NCBI RefSeq assembly: GCF_000346755.1
Contig: NZ_ANNV01000077.1
Span: 1 to 64,000, forward strand
Origin: Pseudomonas sp. CBZ-4
Lineage (GTDB): Bacteria; Pseudomonadota; Gammaproteobacteria; Pseudomonadales; Pseudomonadaceae
Direction: 5' to 3'
Length of the DNA: 64,000 bases
The notes below the pieces were generated by a model, which was not told where the DNA came from, made no database searches, and saw nothing but the letters and a program-made list of their open reading frames with translations. Shown piece after piece: positions 35,234 through 45,357 of this stretch (the first letter of the stretch is position 1; each line of letters starts with the position of its first letter). The position numbers and the translations under genes are program-made.

Positions 35234-36361
35234 ATGAATAAGGCTACTAAGCAGATTTCCAAACTGTTTGCCGCTATGGTCCTGGCTGGGGTTGCCGGCC
35301 ATTCGTTCGCAGCTGATACCATCAAGATCGGTATCGCCGGGCCCAAGACCGGTCCAGTGACGCAATACGGTGACATGCAGTTCACCGGCGCCAAGCAAGC
35401 CATCAAAGACATCAACGCCAAGGGCGGCGTAGACGGCAAGATGCTTGAAGCCAAGGAATACGATGACGCTTGCGATCCTAAACAAGCGGTTGCCGTAGCC
35501 AACAAAGTGGTCAACGACGGCGTCAAGTTTGTCATCGGTCACCTCTGCTCCAGCTCCACTCAACCAGCGTCCGACATCTATGAAGATGAAGGCGTGATCA
35601 TGATCACCCCAGCCGCCACCAGCCCGGACATCACTTCCCGTGGCTACAAGCTGGTGTTCCGCACCATCGGCCTGGACAGCGCCCAGGGCCCGGCAGCCGG
35701 CAACTACATCGCCGACCACGTGAAGCCGAAAGTCGTTGCCGTCCTGCACGACAAGCAGCAATACGGTGAAGGCATCGCCACTGCCGTCAAACAGACCCTG
35801 GAGAAGAAAGGCACCAAGGTTGCCGTCTTCGAAGGCCTGAACGCTGGCGACAAAGACTTCTCCTCGATCATCCAGAAGCTCAAGCAAGCCAACGTCGACT
35901 TCGTCTACTACGGCGGCTACCACCCAGAGCTGGGCCTGATCCTGCGCCAGTCCCAGGAAAAAGGCCTGAAAGCCAAGTTCATGGGCCCGGAAGGCGTCGG
36001 CAACGACTCCATCTCGCAAATCGCCCAGGGTGCTTCCGAAGGCCTGCTGGTGACCCTGCCGAAGTCGTTCGACTCCGAGCCTGAAAACAAGGCCATCGTT
36101 GACGCCATCAAGGCTGACGGCAAGGACCCAAGCGGCCCGTTCGTGTTCCCGGCCTACTCCGCCGTTGAGCTGATCGCAGGCGGTATCAAGGCTGCGAAGA
36201 GCGAAGACACCGCCAAAGTGGCCGAAGCCATCCACGCGGGCACCTTCAAGACCCCAACCGGCGACCTGAGCTTCGACGCCAAGGGCGACCTGAAGGACTT
36301 CAAGTTCGTGGTCTACGAATGGCACTTCGGCAAACCAAAAACCGAAGTTTCCCCTCAGTAA
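35234..36361 (+). CDS. braC: Branched-chain amino acid ABC transporter, periplasmic binding protein
   Basis: A 375-residue precursor with a signal peptide (MNKATKQISKLFAAMVLAG, cleavage near HSFA-AD at residue 26). The mature protein is a class I periplasmic binding fold of the LivJ/BraC type: IKIGIAGPKTGPVTQYGDMQ, the ligand-loop GHLCSSSTQPASDIYE, and MITPAATSPDIT, which contribute contacts to the alpha-amino and carboxyl groups. It delivers Leu, Ile, Val and also Ala/Thr to BraDEFG. The ribosome site is GTGGAG. A terminator lies after the gene, so braC can be made in excess over the membrane components. Confidence 0.95.
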   Translation: MNKATKQISKLFAAMVLAGVAGHSFAADTIKIGIAGPKTGPVTQYGDMQFTGAKQAIKDINAKGGVDGKMLEAKEYDDACDPKQAVAVANKVVNDGVKFVIGHLCSSSTQPASDIYEDEGVIMITPAATSPDITSRGYKLVFRTIGLDSAQGPAAGNYIADHVKPKVVAVLHDKQQYGEGIATAVKQTLEKKGTKVAVFEGLNAGDKDFSSIIQKLKQANVDFVYYGGYHPELGLILRQSQEKGLKAKFMGPEGVGNDSISQIAQGASEGLLVTLPKSFDSEPENKAIVDAIKADGKDPSGPFVFPAYSAVELIAGGIKAAKSEDTAKVAEAIHAGTFKTPTGDLSFDAKGDLKDFKFVVYEWHFGKPKTEVSPQ

Positions 36362-36382
36362 GCCAGGCATTACTGGTCCAAC

Positions 36383-36414
36383 AAGCCCACTGTGAGAGCA
36401 GTGGGCTTTGTTTT
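36383..36414 (+). terminator. Attenuating terminator between braC and braD
   Basis: AAGCCCACTG (36383-36392) pairs with CAGTGGGCTT (36399-36408), followed by TGTTTT. In an operon, this position typically allows partial readthrough and a high braC to braD ratio. Confidence 0.8.
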
Positions 36415-36590
36415 ACGAGGTTTATGGGCCTGTCACCCGCGATCCGGGCGCTGGCTCACCTGAAAATCTTAAAACCGTCACCAGCGGTTCGCTGGCAAAC
36501 GCTTTGTGCAAATGTGCTCATAGAACACAGCGCAGGGCCGGAACATGACTCCACCAGTGAAATGCGTATCGGGTTTTTAGGAGCGCTGTA

Positions 36591-37510
36591 ATGCCTGAGA
36601 TCTATCATTTTTTCCAACAGCTGGTTAATGGCCTGACCATTGGCAGCACCTATGCCTTGATAGCCATTGGCTACACAATGGTTTACGGCATCATTGGAAT
36701 GATCAACTTCGCCCATGGCGAGGTGTACATGATTGGTTCCTACGTGGCCTTTATCGCCCTTGCCGGGCTGGCCATGATGGGTATCCACTCCCTGCCGCTG
36801 TTGATGACCGCCGCGTTTATCGCGTCAATCGTTGTAACCAGTGCCTATGGCTACAGTATCGAGCGTGTTGCCTACCGTCCCTTGCGTGGCAGCAACCGTT
36901 TGATCCCGCTGATTTCCGCCATCGGTATGTCGATTTTCCTGCAGAACACCGTATTGCTGTCCCAGGACTCCAAGGATAAATCCATCCCCAACCTGATCCC
37001 TGGGAGCATCTCCTTCGGCCCGGGCGGCGCGGAGGAAGTGCTGATTTCCTACATGCAAATCCTGGTCTTCGTCGTCACCCTGGTGGCGATGCTGGGCCTG
37101 ACCCTGTTCATCTCCCGCTCCCGTCTGGGGCGCGCCTGCCGGGCGTGTGCCGAAGACATCAAGATGGCCAACCTGCTGGGCATCAACACCAACAACATCA
37201 TCGCCCTGACCTTCGTGATCGGTGCCGCACTGGCTGCCGTCGCGGCGGTGCTGCTGAGCATGCAGTACGGCGTGATCAACCCCAACGCCGGTTTCCTGGT
37301 GGGCCTCAAGGCCTTTACCGCAGCGGTCCTGGGCGGCATCGGCAGTATCCCGGGCGCGATGCTCGGTGGCCTGGTGCTGGGTGTGGCCGAAGCGTTCGGT
37401 GCCGATATCTTCGGCGACCAATACAAGGACGTCGTGGCGTTCGGCCTGTTGGTTCTGGTGCTGTTGTTCCGTCCGACCGGCATTTTGGGCCGCCCGGAGG
37501 TTGAGAAAGT

Positions 37511-37514
<4 letters not shown>
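36591..37514 (+). CDS. braD: Branched-chain amino acid ABC transporter permease (LivH type)
   Basis: A 307-residue inner-membrane permease with about eight helices. It starts [20 protein letters not shown], and its cytoplasmic EAA-like loop is [19 protein letters not shown] near residue 180. It pairs with BraE to form the channel. TAGGAG precedes the ATG. The gene ends overlapping braE by four bases (ATGA). Confidence 0.96.
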
Positions 37515-38760
<1,246 letters not shown>

Positions 38761-38764
<4 letters not shown>

Positions 38765-39528
38765 GCCGCGAGATCCTGAAAGTCGAAAATCTGAGCATGC
38801 GCTTCGGCGGTTTGCTGGCGGTCAACGGCGTGGCCCTGACCGTCAAAGAAAAACAGGTGGTTGCCTTGATCGGCCCCAACGGCGCCGGCAAGACCACGGT
38901 GTTCAACTGCCTCACCGGTTTCTACAAGCCGAGCGGTGGCAGCATCCTGCTGGACGGCCAGCCGATCCAGGGCCTGGCCGGCCACGAGATCGCCCGCAAG
39001 GGCGTGGTGCGCACCTTCCAGAACGTGCGGTTGTTCAAGGACATGACGGCGGTCGAGAACCTGCTGATCGCCCAGCACCGTCACTTGAACACCAACTTCC
39101 TGGCGGGCCTGTTCAAGACCCCGGCGTTCCGCAAGAGCGAGCGCGAGGCCATGGAATTTGCCGCGTACTGGCTGGACAAGGTCAACCTCACCGAGTTTGC
39201 CAACCGCCCTGCCGGCACCCTGGCCTACGGCCAGCAACGTCGCCTGGAAATCGCCCGCTGCATGATGACCCGCCCGCGGATCCTCATGCTCGACGAACCG
39301 GCCGCCGGCCTGAACCCCAAGGAGACCGAAGACCTCAAGGCGCTGATCAGCGTGCTGCGTGAGGAACACAACGTCACCGTGCTGTTGATCGAACACGACA
39401 TGAAACTGGTCATGAGCATTTCCGACCACATCGTGGTGATCAACCAGGGCACGCCGCTGGCCGACGGGACGCCGGAGCAGATCCGCGACAATCCTGAAGT
39501 GATCAAAGCCTATTTGGGGGAAGCGTAA
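38761..39528 (+). CDS. braF: Branched-chain amino acid ABC transporter ATPase (LivG type)
   Basis: A 255-residue ABC ATPase. Walker A is GPNGAGKTT near residue 40; the signature region is [15 protein letters not shown], Walker B is [13 protein letters not shown], and the switch histidine is in LIEHDM. The variant signature without a canonical LSGGQ is usual in LivG. It forms a heterodimer with BraG. Confidence 0.96.
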
Positions 39529-39529
39529 A

Positions 39530-40231
39530 ATGCTGCAATTCGAAAACGTTTCCACTTTCTACGGCAAGATCCAGGCCCTGCACAGCGTCAACGTGGAAGT
39601 GCGCCAAGGCGAGATCGTCACGCTGATCGGCGCCAACGGCGCGGGCAAGTCCACCTTGCTGATGACCCTGTGCGGTTCGCCCCAGGCCCACAGCGGCAGC
39701 ATCCGCTACATGGGTGAAGAGCTGGTGGGCCTGCAATCGTCGCAGATCATGCGCAAGAGCATCGCCGTGGTGCCGGAAGGCCGTCGGGTATTTTCCCGCC
39801 TGACCGTGGAAGAGAACCTCGCCATGGGCGGGTTCTTTACCGACAAGGGCGACTTCCAGGAGCAGATGGACAAGGTGCTGCACCTGTTCCCACGGCTCAA
39901 GGAGCGCTTCAGCCAGCGCGGCGGCACCATGTCTGGCGGCGAGCAGCAAATGCTCGCCATCGGCCGCGCGCTGATGAGCAAACCCAAGCTGCTGCTGCTG
40001 GACGAACCATCGCTGGGCCTGGCACCGATCATCATCCAGCAGATCTTCGACATCATCGAACAGCTGCGCAAGGACGGTGTAACGGTGTTCCTCGTGGAGC
40101 AGAACGCCAACCAGGCCCTGAAAATCGCCGACCGCGCCTATGTCCTGGAAAACGGCCGGGTGGTGATGGAAGGCTCGGGTGAGCAACTGCTGACGGATCC
40201 GAAGGTGCGTGAGGCCTACCTCGGCGGCTAG
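39530..40231 (+). CDS. braG: Branched-chain amino acid ABC transporter ATPase (LivF type)
   Basis: A 233-residue ABC ATPase starting one base after the braF stop codon. Walker A is GANGAGKST near residue 37; signature MSGGEQQMLAIGRAL; Walker B LLLLDEPSLGLAP; switch histidine position replaced by VEQNAN, which is typical of LivF. Last gene of the bra operon. Confidence 0.96.
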   Translation: MLQFENVSTFYGKIQALHSVNVEVRQGEIVTLIGANGAGKSTLLMTLCGSPQAHSGSIRYMGEELVGLQSSQIMRKSIAVVPEGRRVFSRLTVEENLAMGGFFTDKGDFQEQMDKVLHLFPRLKERFSQRGGTMSGGEQQMLAIGRALMSKPKLLLLDEPSLGLAPIIIQQIFDIIEQLRKDGVTVFLVEQNANQALKIADRAYVLENGRVVMEGSGEQLLTDPKVREAYLGG

Positions 40232-40258
40232 GCAACACTCAATATCTGTGCTGGCTTA

Positions 40259-40286
40259 TGTGGGAGCTGGCTTGCCTGCTCCCACA
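40259..40286. repeat. Collapsed mini-REP palindrome
   Basis: TGTGGGAGCTGGCTTGCCTG runs straight into CTCCCACA, so the arms of a REPIN have fused with loss of the spacer. It lies between braG and the bufferin operon. Confidence 0.7.
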
Positions 40287-40341
40287 TTTGTTTTTGGGTG
40301 ATCCCGGACTTTTGCAATGTTTGAAATTTTTTCGACCGACC

Positions 40342-40369
40342 TGTAACGAACCTCCCGCTCCCGTCTCTA
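40342..40369 (+). promoter_or_regulatory. Candidate ECF-sigma promoter of the bufferin operon
   Basis: TGTAAC at 40342-40347 and CGTCT at 40362-40366 resemble -35 (xGTAAC) and -10 (CGTC) elements of ECF sigma factors, located about 60 bp upstream of bufA. Bufferin-type operons elsewhere are under ECF sigma control, which is why I looked for it; the motif match itself is modest. Confidence 0.4.
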
Positions 40370-40424
40370 GTGGTACAAGCAGGCACCCAAGCCCGCCCAC
40401 TCAACCCACTGCTGGAGATCCACC

Positions 40425-40721
40425 ATGACCACCAAACTGTCCGCCGCCACCCTCGTCCTGGCCCTCGGTTCCGCCCTGAGCCTGTCCGCCCTGACCTCCA
40501 CCGCCCACGCGGCCGACGACATGCAGAAATGCTTCGGCGTCGCTGAAGCCGGCAAGAACGATTGCGCCGCCGGCGCTGGCACCTCCTGCGCCGGCACGTC
40601 GAAAACCAAGGACCAGGCCAACGCCTGGAAACTGGTCCCGGCCGGCACCTGCACCCAAACCCCAAGCTCCACCTCGCCGACCGGTTTCGGCCAGGAAGCC
40701 GCCTTCACCGCCAAGTCCTGA
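40425..40721 (+). CDS. bufA: Bufferin precursor peptide (DUF2282, BufA1 type)
   Basis: A 98-residue secreted peptide. A Sec signal ([20 protein letters not shown], cleavage after AHA-29) precedes a mature part with four cysteines: Cys36 (MQKCFGVA), Cys47 (GKNDCAAG), Cys55 (GTSCAGTS) and Cys76 (AGTCTQ). This four-Cys pattern is the hallmark of DUF2282 peptides, recently recognised as bufferins: RiPPs whose Cys residues are oxidised to thiooxazole-type heterocycles by an MNIO enzyme so that the periplasmic peptide can bind copper. The enzyme and its partner follow immediately. The start ATG has CTGGAG upstream. Metal specificity here is inferred from the family only. Confidence 0.88.
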   Translation: MTTKLSAATLVLALGSALSLSALTSTAHAADDMQKCFGVAEAGKNDCAAGAGTSCAGTSKTKDQANAWKLVPAGTCTQTPSSTSPTGFGQEAAFTAKS

Positions 40722-40743
40722 AACCTGCACAGCCTGAGTACTG

Positions 40744-41622
40744 ATGATGACCCTTTCATCCTTGCCAGCCATCTCCCAGGCTCAGGCGCCCGGCCTCCCG
40801 CGCCGGGCCGGGCTGGGGCTCAAGTACGAGCACTTCAGCGAAGTGCTTGAGACCGCCCCCGACATCGGTTTTTTTGAAGTGCACGCCGAAAACTACATGG
40901 TCGCCGGCGGGCCGTTTCACCACTACCTGGGATTGATCCGCGAGCAGTACCCGCTGTCCTTGCACGGCGTGGGCCTGTCCATCGGCGGCGAAGGCCCGCT
41001 GGACCGTGCGCATCTGGCACGGCTGGCTGCGCTGATCGAGCGCTATCAACCCCACTCCTTTTCCGAACACCTGGCCTGGTCAAGCCACGGCCCGGTGTTT
41101 CTCAACGACCTGCTGCCCCTCGCCTACGATGCCGCGACCCTCAAGCGCGTCTGCGCACACGTGGATCAGGTGCAAAGCACGCTCAAGCGCCCCATGCTGC
41201 TGGAAAACCCATCCACCTACCTGCAATTCCAGCGCTCGACCCTGGACGAGACGGACTTCATCAGCGAAGTCATCCGCCGCACCGGTTGTGGCTTGCTGCT
41301 GGACGTCAACAACGTCTACGTGTCGTGTATCAATCATCAACGCGACCCGCTGGCCTACATCGATGCACTGCCGTTGCACGCTGTCGGTGAGATTCATCTG
41401 GCCGGGTTTGCCGAAGACACTGACAGCCTCGGCGACCGCTTGCTGATCGACGATCACGGTGCGCCCATCGATAACGCCGTGTGGCGCCTGTACGAAACCC
41501 TACTGGCACGCACGGGCCCGGTGGCCACGCTGATCGAACGGGATAACCAGGTGCCGGCCTTCAGTGCCCTTCACGCTGAGGCGCAACAGGCCGACTGGCA
41601 CTTGTCGCAGGTGCTCCCATGA
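40744..41622 (+). CDS. bufB: MNIO-family (DUF692) peptide-modifying enzyme
   Basis: A 292-residue TIM-barrel, multinuclear non-haem iron oxidative enzyme. Candidate metal ligands seen in order: HAEN (His47/Glu49), SLHG (His74), SEHLAW (His109), LLENPS (Glu154), LLLDVNN (Asp187), NH (His198), EIHLAG (His218), DDHGAP (Asp237/His238) and LIERDN (Glu265), as in MbnB/DUF692 enzymes. It probably oxidises cysteines of the upstream peptide using O2. The start may be ATG 40744 or 40747. It lies 22 bp after bufA and overlaps bufC by four bases (ATGA), so enzyme and partner are translationally coupled. Confidence 0.9.
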   Translation: MMTLSSLPAISQAQAPGLPRRAGLGLKYEHFSEVLETAPDIGFFEVHAENYMVAGGPFHHYLGLIREQYPLSLHGVGLSIGGEGPLDRAHLARLAALIERYQPHSFSEHLAWSSHGPVFLNDLLPLAYDAATLKRVCAHVDQVQSTLKRPMLLENPSTYLQFQRSTLDETDFISEVIRRTGCGLLLDVNNVYVSCINHQRDPLAYIDALPLHAVGEIHLAGFAEDTDSLGDRLLIDDHGAPIDNAVWRLYETLLARTGPVATLIERDNQVPAFSALHAEAQQADWHLSQVLP

Positions 41623-42395
41623 GCCTCTACGACACATTTGCCAGCGCTCTGCTGGCGCCTGACCTGCCCTGCCCCGATGGGCTGTTCAGCAGCAACGGTG
41701 CCGACCCGGCCAGCCGCTTTGCGGTGTACCGCAACAACGTCCACAGCGCGTTGATCAATGCGTTGGCGGCAGCACACCCGGTGACCTTGCAACTGGTGGG
41801 CGACGACTTCTTTCGGGCCATGGCCGGCCTCTATGTACAGGCCAGCCCGCCGAGCAGCCCGCTGATCAGCGAATACGGCGACACTTTTGCCGCATTCATC
41901 CGCGCGTTCGAACCCGCCGCCAGCGTGCCCTACCTGGCAGATGTCGCCCAGCTTGAACGCCTGCGCGTGCGGGCTTATCACGCGGCGGATACGCCGGGCC
42001 TGAATCGGCACGCCGTCCTCCACCACCTGCAAAACGGGGCGGACCTGGGGACGTTGCGCCTGCAACTGCACCCGTCCCTCGCGACGCTGAACAGCGCGTA
42101 TGCCGTGGTTGCCGTGTGGGCCGCGCATCAGATCGAAGGCGCCTTGGCCACCTTGAACCCCTGGCACCCACAGAGTGCGCTGGTATTGCGCCACGGCCTG
42201 GGGGTCAAGGTGTTCGCCATCGACGGCGGCGCCGTAGCGTTTATCAACAGCCTGAACCACGGCTCAACGCTGCAACAAGCAGTCGCTCACGCCCTTGAGG
42301 CGTCGACCGAGTTCGACTTGCACAAATGCCTGTCACTGCTGGTCAGTCACGAGGCCATCACCCATCTGCACCTGGAACCAAAGGTATCGCCATGA
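41619..42395 (+). CDS. bufC: DUF2063 (HvfC/BufC) partner protein of the MNIO enzyme
   Basis: A 258-residue soluble protein. The N-terminal DUF2063 domain (about residues 5-95) contains [21 protein letters not shown], the family core; the remainder is a less conserved domain with [19 protein letters not shown]. In bufferin and methanobactin-like systems such partners bind the precursor peptide and present it to the MNIO enzyme. Overlaps both bufB and doxX by ATGA, which supports one coupled unit. Confidence 0.88.
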   Translation: MSLYDTFASALLAPDLPCPDGLFSSNGADPASRFAVYRNNVHSALINALAAAHPVTLQLVGDDFFRAMAGLYVQASPPSSPLISEYGDTFAAFIRAFEPAASVPYLADVAQLERLRVRAYHAADTPGLNRHAVLHHLQNGADLGTLRLQLHPSLATLNSAYAVVAVWAAHQIEGALATLNPWHPQSALVLRHGLGVKVFAIDGGAVAFINSLNHGSTLQQAVAHALEASTEFDLHKCLSLLVSHEAITHLHLEPKVSP

Positions 42396-42877
42396 ACACT
42401 GCCCCCACCGGCCTGATAAATCGGGCAATCGCGCTTTTAGAGAAAATCCCCTACAGCCTGATCGCCTTTCTCGCACGCTTCTCCATCGCGGCGGTGTTCT
42501 GGAAGTCGGGGCAAACCAAGGTCGAAGGTTTTGCCGTTGACCTGATCAGCGGCACCTTCCAACTGGGCGAACCACGCCTTGCCGCCTCGACATTGCCGTT
42601 ATTTCGCAGTGAATACCACGTGCCAGTGCTATCGCCGGAAGTGGCTGCACACATGGCGGCGTTTGCCGAGCACTTCTTCCCGGTGTTGATCCTGGTGGGC
42701 CTTGCCACGCGCTTTTCGGCCCTGGCGCTGATCGGCATGACCCTGGTCATTCAGGTGTTCGTCTACCCGGATGCCTACCCGACCCACGGCACCTGGCTGG
42801 CCATACTGTTGTGGCTGGTGGCCAGAGGCCCGGGGCGCCTGTCTATCGACCACCTGATCGCCCGACGCTACGGCTAA
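42392..42877 (+). CDS. DoxX-family membrane protein
   Basis: A 161-residue protein with four hydrophobic segments and the DoxX-type N-terminal helix (FLARFSIAAVFWKSGQTKVEGF). It is often the last gene of bufferin operons, where its part is not established; a role in redox poise or export is possible. ATG 42392 overlaps the bufC stop; GGAACCAAAGG lies upstream. It ends tail to tail with the LysR gene, overlapping by four bases. Confidence 0.85.
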   Translation: MNTAPTGLINRAIALLEKIPYSLIAFLARFSIAAVFWKSGQTKVEGFAVDLISGTFQLGEPRLAASTLPLFRSEYHVPVLSPEVAAHMAAFAEHFFPVLILVGLATRFSALALIGMTLVIQVFVYPDAYPTHGTWLAILLWLVARGPGRLSIDHLIARRYG

Positions 42878-43782
42878 AGACGGTCCAGCGCTTCGCCGCT
42901 GCGCTTGAACCAGTCCACCAGGTAATCGGCCAGTACCTGGGTGCGCCGTGGCAGGCCGCCTTGATAGGGGTGGACCAGGTACATCGGCATGCTCCGCGTC
43001 TGATAATCGCGCAGGAGCCAACGCAAGCGCCCGTCAGCCAATTCCGCCGGCAGGACGTAGGAAGGCAGACGGGCAATACCGGCCCCCACCAAGGCGGCCT
43101 TCTTCAACAGGTTGTAGTGGTTGGAGGCAAAGGTGCCGCTGACCCGCACCCGCAACAACTCATGTTGCTGGTGGTACAGCCACTCTTCGCGGCCGCTGTA
43201 GTGGCTGTTGAGCAGACAGGTGTGGGCAGCCAGGTCCGCCGGCGTCTGCGGCTCGCCGTGCTGTTCCAGGTAGGCCGGGCTGGCGCAGGTCATTTCATGC
43301 CAGGCCAGCAGCGGCTTGGCCACCAGGCGCTCGTTTTCAATCGCACCCGAGCGCACCCCCAGGTCAAAGCCATCCCGTGCCAGGTCGCGGTAGCTGTTGT
43401 TCAACTCCAACTCGATCTGCACCTGCGGGTATTGCTTGGAGAACTCCAGCAACAAGCCATCAAAGAAGGTTTCGCCCAGCGACACCGGAACCGTCATACG
43501 CACCGGCCCGGCCAAATCGTCCTTCAGCCGAGCCAATGCCTGACGAGCGCGATCCACCTGCACCACCAGCGCCTGGGCCTGGGGCAACAACGCCGCACCG
43601 GCTGCCGTGAGGCTCAGCTTGCGCGTGGTGCGATGCAGCAAGACCACGGAAAACTGCGCTTCCAACTGGCTGATGCGCTTGGACAATTGCCCCTTGCTGC
43701 AGCCCAATTGCTCGGCCGCCACGGTGAAACTGCCGGCTTCGATCAGCACGGCAAAGGCCGCCAGGTCATCCATTTCGCTCAT
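42874..43782 (-). CDS. LysR-family regulator (CrgA/AaeR-like)
   Basis: A 302-residue LysR regulator: helix-turn-helix DLAAFAVLIEAGSFTVAAEQ then LGCSKGQLSKRISQLEAQ, followed by the effector domain (MTVPVSLGETFFDGLLLEFS, DLGVRSGAIENERLVAKPL). This resembles the subgroup of AaeR/CrgA/DmlR proteins that sit divergently from an oxidoreductase they control. The SDR gene starts 103 bp away on the other strand, so it is the likely target. ATG 43782 gives MSEMDDLAAF, a standard start. Confidence 0.87.
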   Translation of the reverse strand: MSEMDDLAAFAVLIEAGSFTVAAEQLGCSKGQLSKRISQLEAQFSVVLLHRTTRKLSLTAAGAALLPQAQALVVQVDRARQALARLKDDLAGPVRMTVPVSLGETFFDGLLLEFSKQYPQVQIELELNNSYRDLARDGFDLGVRSGAIENERLVAKPLLAWHEMTCASPAYLEQHGEPQTPADLAAHTCLLNSHYSGREEWLYHQQHELLRVRVSGTFASNHYNLLKKAALVGAGIARLPSYVLPAELADGRLRWLLRDYQTRSMPMYLVHPYQGGLPRRTQVLADYLVDWFKRSGEALDRL

Positions 43783-43885
43783 GGATTGTTTCCAATAGAA
43801 AACCAAAGGTTGCCTATTAGCACGTTTATCCATTGAAAAAGCCACTCTAGACTGAACCTTCACTTACCCCCGGAGGAACAGCCCC

Positions 43886-44485
43886 ATGAAAATCCTATTG
43901 ATTGGTGCCAGCGGCACCGTCGGCTCGGCAGTCAAGGCAGAACTGGCACAGCGTCACGAGGTCATCAGCATCGGCCGCAGCAGCGGCGACTTGCAGGTCG
44001 ATATCAGCGACAGCACCTCGATCCGCAAACTGTTTGAACAGACCGGCAAGTTCGACGCCCTGGTGTGCGCGGCGGGTAGCGTGAACTTCGTACCCCTGGG
44101 TGACATGAGCGAAACCGACTTCGAGCTGGGCCTGCGCGACAAGTTGATGGGCCAGGTCAACCTGCTGCTGATCGGCCGCGAGTACGCCAACGACGGCGCC
44201 TCGTTCACCTTCACCAGCGGCATTCTCAACCGTGACCCGATCCGCACCGGTGCTTCGGCGGCGCTGGTCAACGGCGCACTCGACGCCTTTGTAAAGGCGG
44301 CGGCGATTGAATTGCCACGGGGCCTGCGCGTCAACTCCGTCAGTCCTACGGTGCTGGTGGAAGCCATGGGCAGCTATGCGCCGTATTTCCGCGGCTTCAA
44401 ACCCGCTCCGGGGGCCGATGTTGCGTTGGCCTACGCGAAAAGCGTCGAGGGCTTGCAGACCGGTCAGACCTTTATCGTCGGCTGA
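43886..44485 (+). CDS. Short-chain dehydrogenase/reductase-like protein, catalytic Tyr missing
   Basis: A 199-residue Rossmann-fold protein. The cofactor loop is LIGASGTVGSAVKAEL near residues 5-20, with GRSSGD at the end of beta-2; the NNAG-equivalent is CAAGSVNF. FTFTSGIL supplies the serine region, but the expected YxxxK appears as an RTGASAALVNGALDAF stretch without the Tyr-x-x-x-Lys pair. The length (199) is short for an SDR. It may use another mechanism or bind NAD(P) without classical catalysis. CGGAGG precedes the ATG. Divergent LysR gene probably regulates it. Confidence 0.82.
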   Translation: MKILLIGASGTVGSAVKAELAQRHEVISIGRSSGDLQVDISDSTSIRKLFEQTGKFDALVCAAGSVNFVPLGDMSETDFELGLRDKLMGQVNLLLIGREYANDGASFTFTSGILNRDPIRTGASAALVNGALDAFVKAAAIELPRGLRVNSVSPTVLVEAMGSYAPYFRGFKPAPGADVALAYAKSVEGLQTGQTFIVG

Positions 44486-44580
44486 CCTTCACGTCTGACA
44501 GAATCGCCTGAAGCTGGCAGGCGGGCTTGTGATGCAGCGTCAGCCTGCGTAACGTGGCGGCACTTGTCTGGAGACCCTCT

Positions 44581-45252
44581 ATGCGTGCCGCTCGTACCCT
44601 TGCCCTGTTTGCCCTGCTCCCCCTGTTCGCCGCCTGCCAGATGTTCGAAAGCGAGCCGGCCAAGCCGTCAACTGCCGGCCTGACCCGCATGCAGGGCGAA
44701 CTCACGGCGGTCAGTGGCAAGCTGCTGTTCCAGCCGTGCAACGACCAACGCAACTACGTGGTCAACGACACCGGCGGCACCAGCATCCTGCAGGAAGCCG
44801 CTTCCCTGGCCGGCCAGCAAGGCGCGCTGTTCGCCGACCTGCGCGGCAAGTTCTCCGGTGTGGCCAGCGGCACCCAGGGCAGCGTGGACCTGCAGCAACT
44901 CTATCGTGTGGAGCGCTCGACCTCGGCGTGCAACGACCCGGACTTCAGGCGCATGATCCTGCGCGCCAACGGGCACAAGCCGGCCTGGGCGATGAACGTC
45001 ACGGCCAAGGGCATGGTCCTGGAGCGTGAAGGCCAGCCGCCACTGGCGGTGCCGTATGTGGAAGAGCAAATCGGCGACGGCCGCTTCAACCTGATGACCG
45101 AGGCCAACAACCAGAAGGTCGAACTGTGGGTCGCGCCGCAGCGTTGCATCGACAGCGTCAGCGGCAGCCTGCAACACATGACCGCCGAATTGCGGATCAA
45201 CGGTCAAGTCCAGCGTGGCTGCGCGGCTTTCGGCGGTTCGCGGGACGATTGA
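44581..45252 (+). CDS. Lipoprotein of unknown function (COG3650-like)
   Basis: A 223-residue lipoprotein: MRAARTLALFALLPLFAACQ with lipobox FAAC (Cys19). The mature part carries a repeated pattern (MQGELTAVSGKLLFQPCN and later TAKGMVLEREGQPPLAVPY, LRINGQVQRGC) with several conserved cysteines (RSTSACND, QRCIDSVSGS), reminiscent of predicted outer-membrane-associated COG3650 proteins. Function unknown. GGAGAC precedes the ATG. Confidence 0.7.
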   Translation: MRAARTLALFALLPLFAACQMFESEPAKPSTAGLTRMQGELTAVSGKLLFQPCNDQRNYVVNDTGGTSILQEAASLAGQQGALFADLRGKFSGVASGTQGSVDLQQLYRVERSTSACNDPDFRRMILRANGHKPAWAMNVTAKGMVLEREGQPPLAVPYVEEQIGDGRFNLMTEANNQKVELWVAPQRCIDSVSGSLQHMTAELRINGQVQRGCAAFGGSRDD

Positions 45253-45357
45253 TTACCCCCTGCGCTGTTTTAGCATGACGGGAAACCACGGTTGGGGCTT
45301 ATAATCGCCGGTTTGCAAAACCGCCGGCCTTACGAACGCCGCACACCGGATCCTGTC

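Noticed and set aside
40425-40721. DUF2282 peptide considered a classical metallothionein
   Set aside because: Only four cysteines in the BufA pattern, a Sec signal and a neighbouring MNIO enzyme; metallothioneins are cytoplasmic and far richer in Cys.
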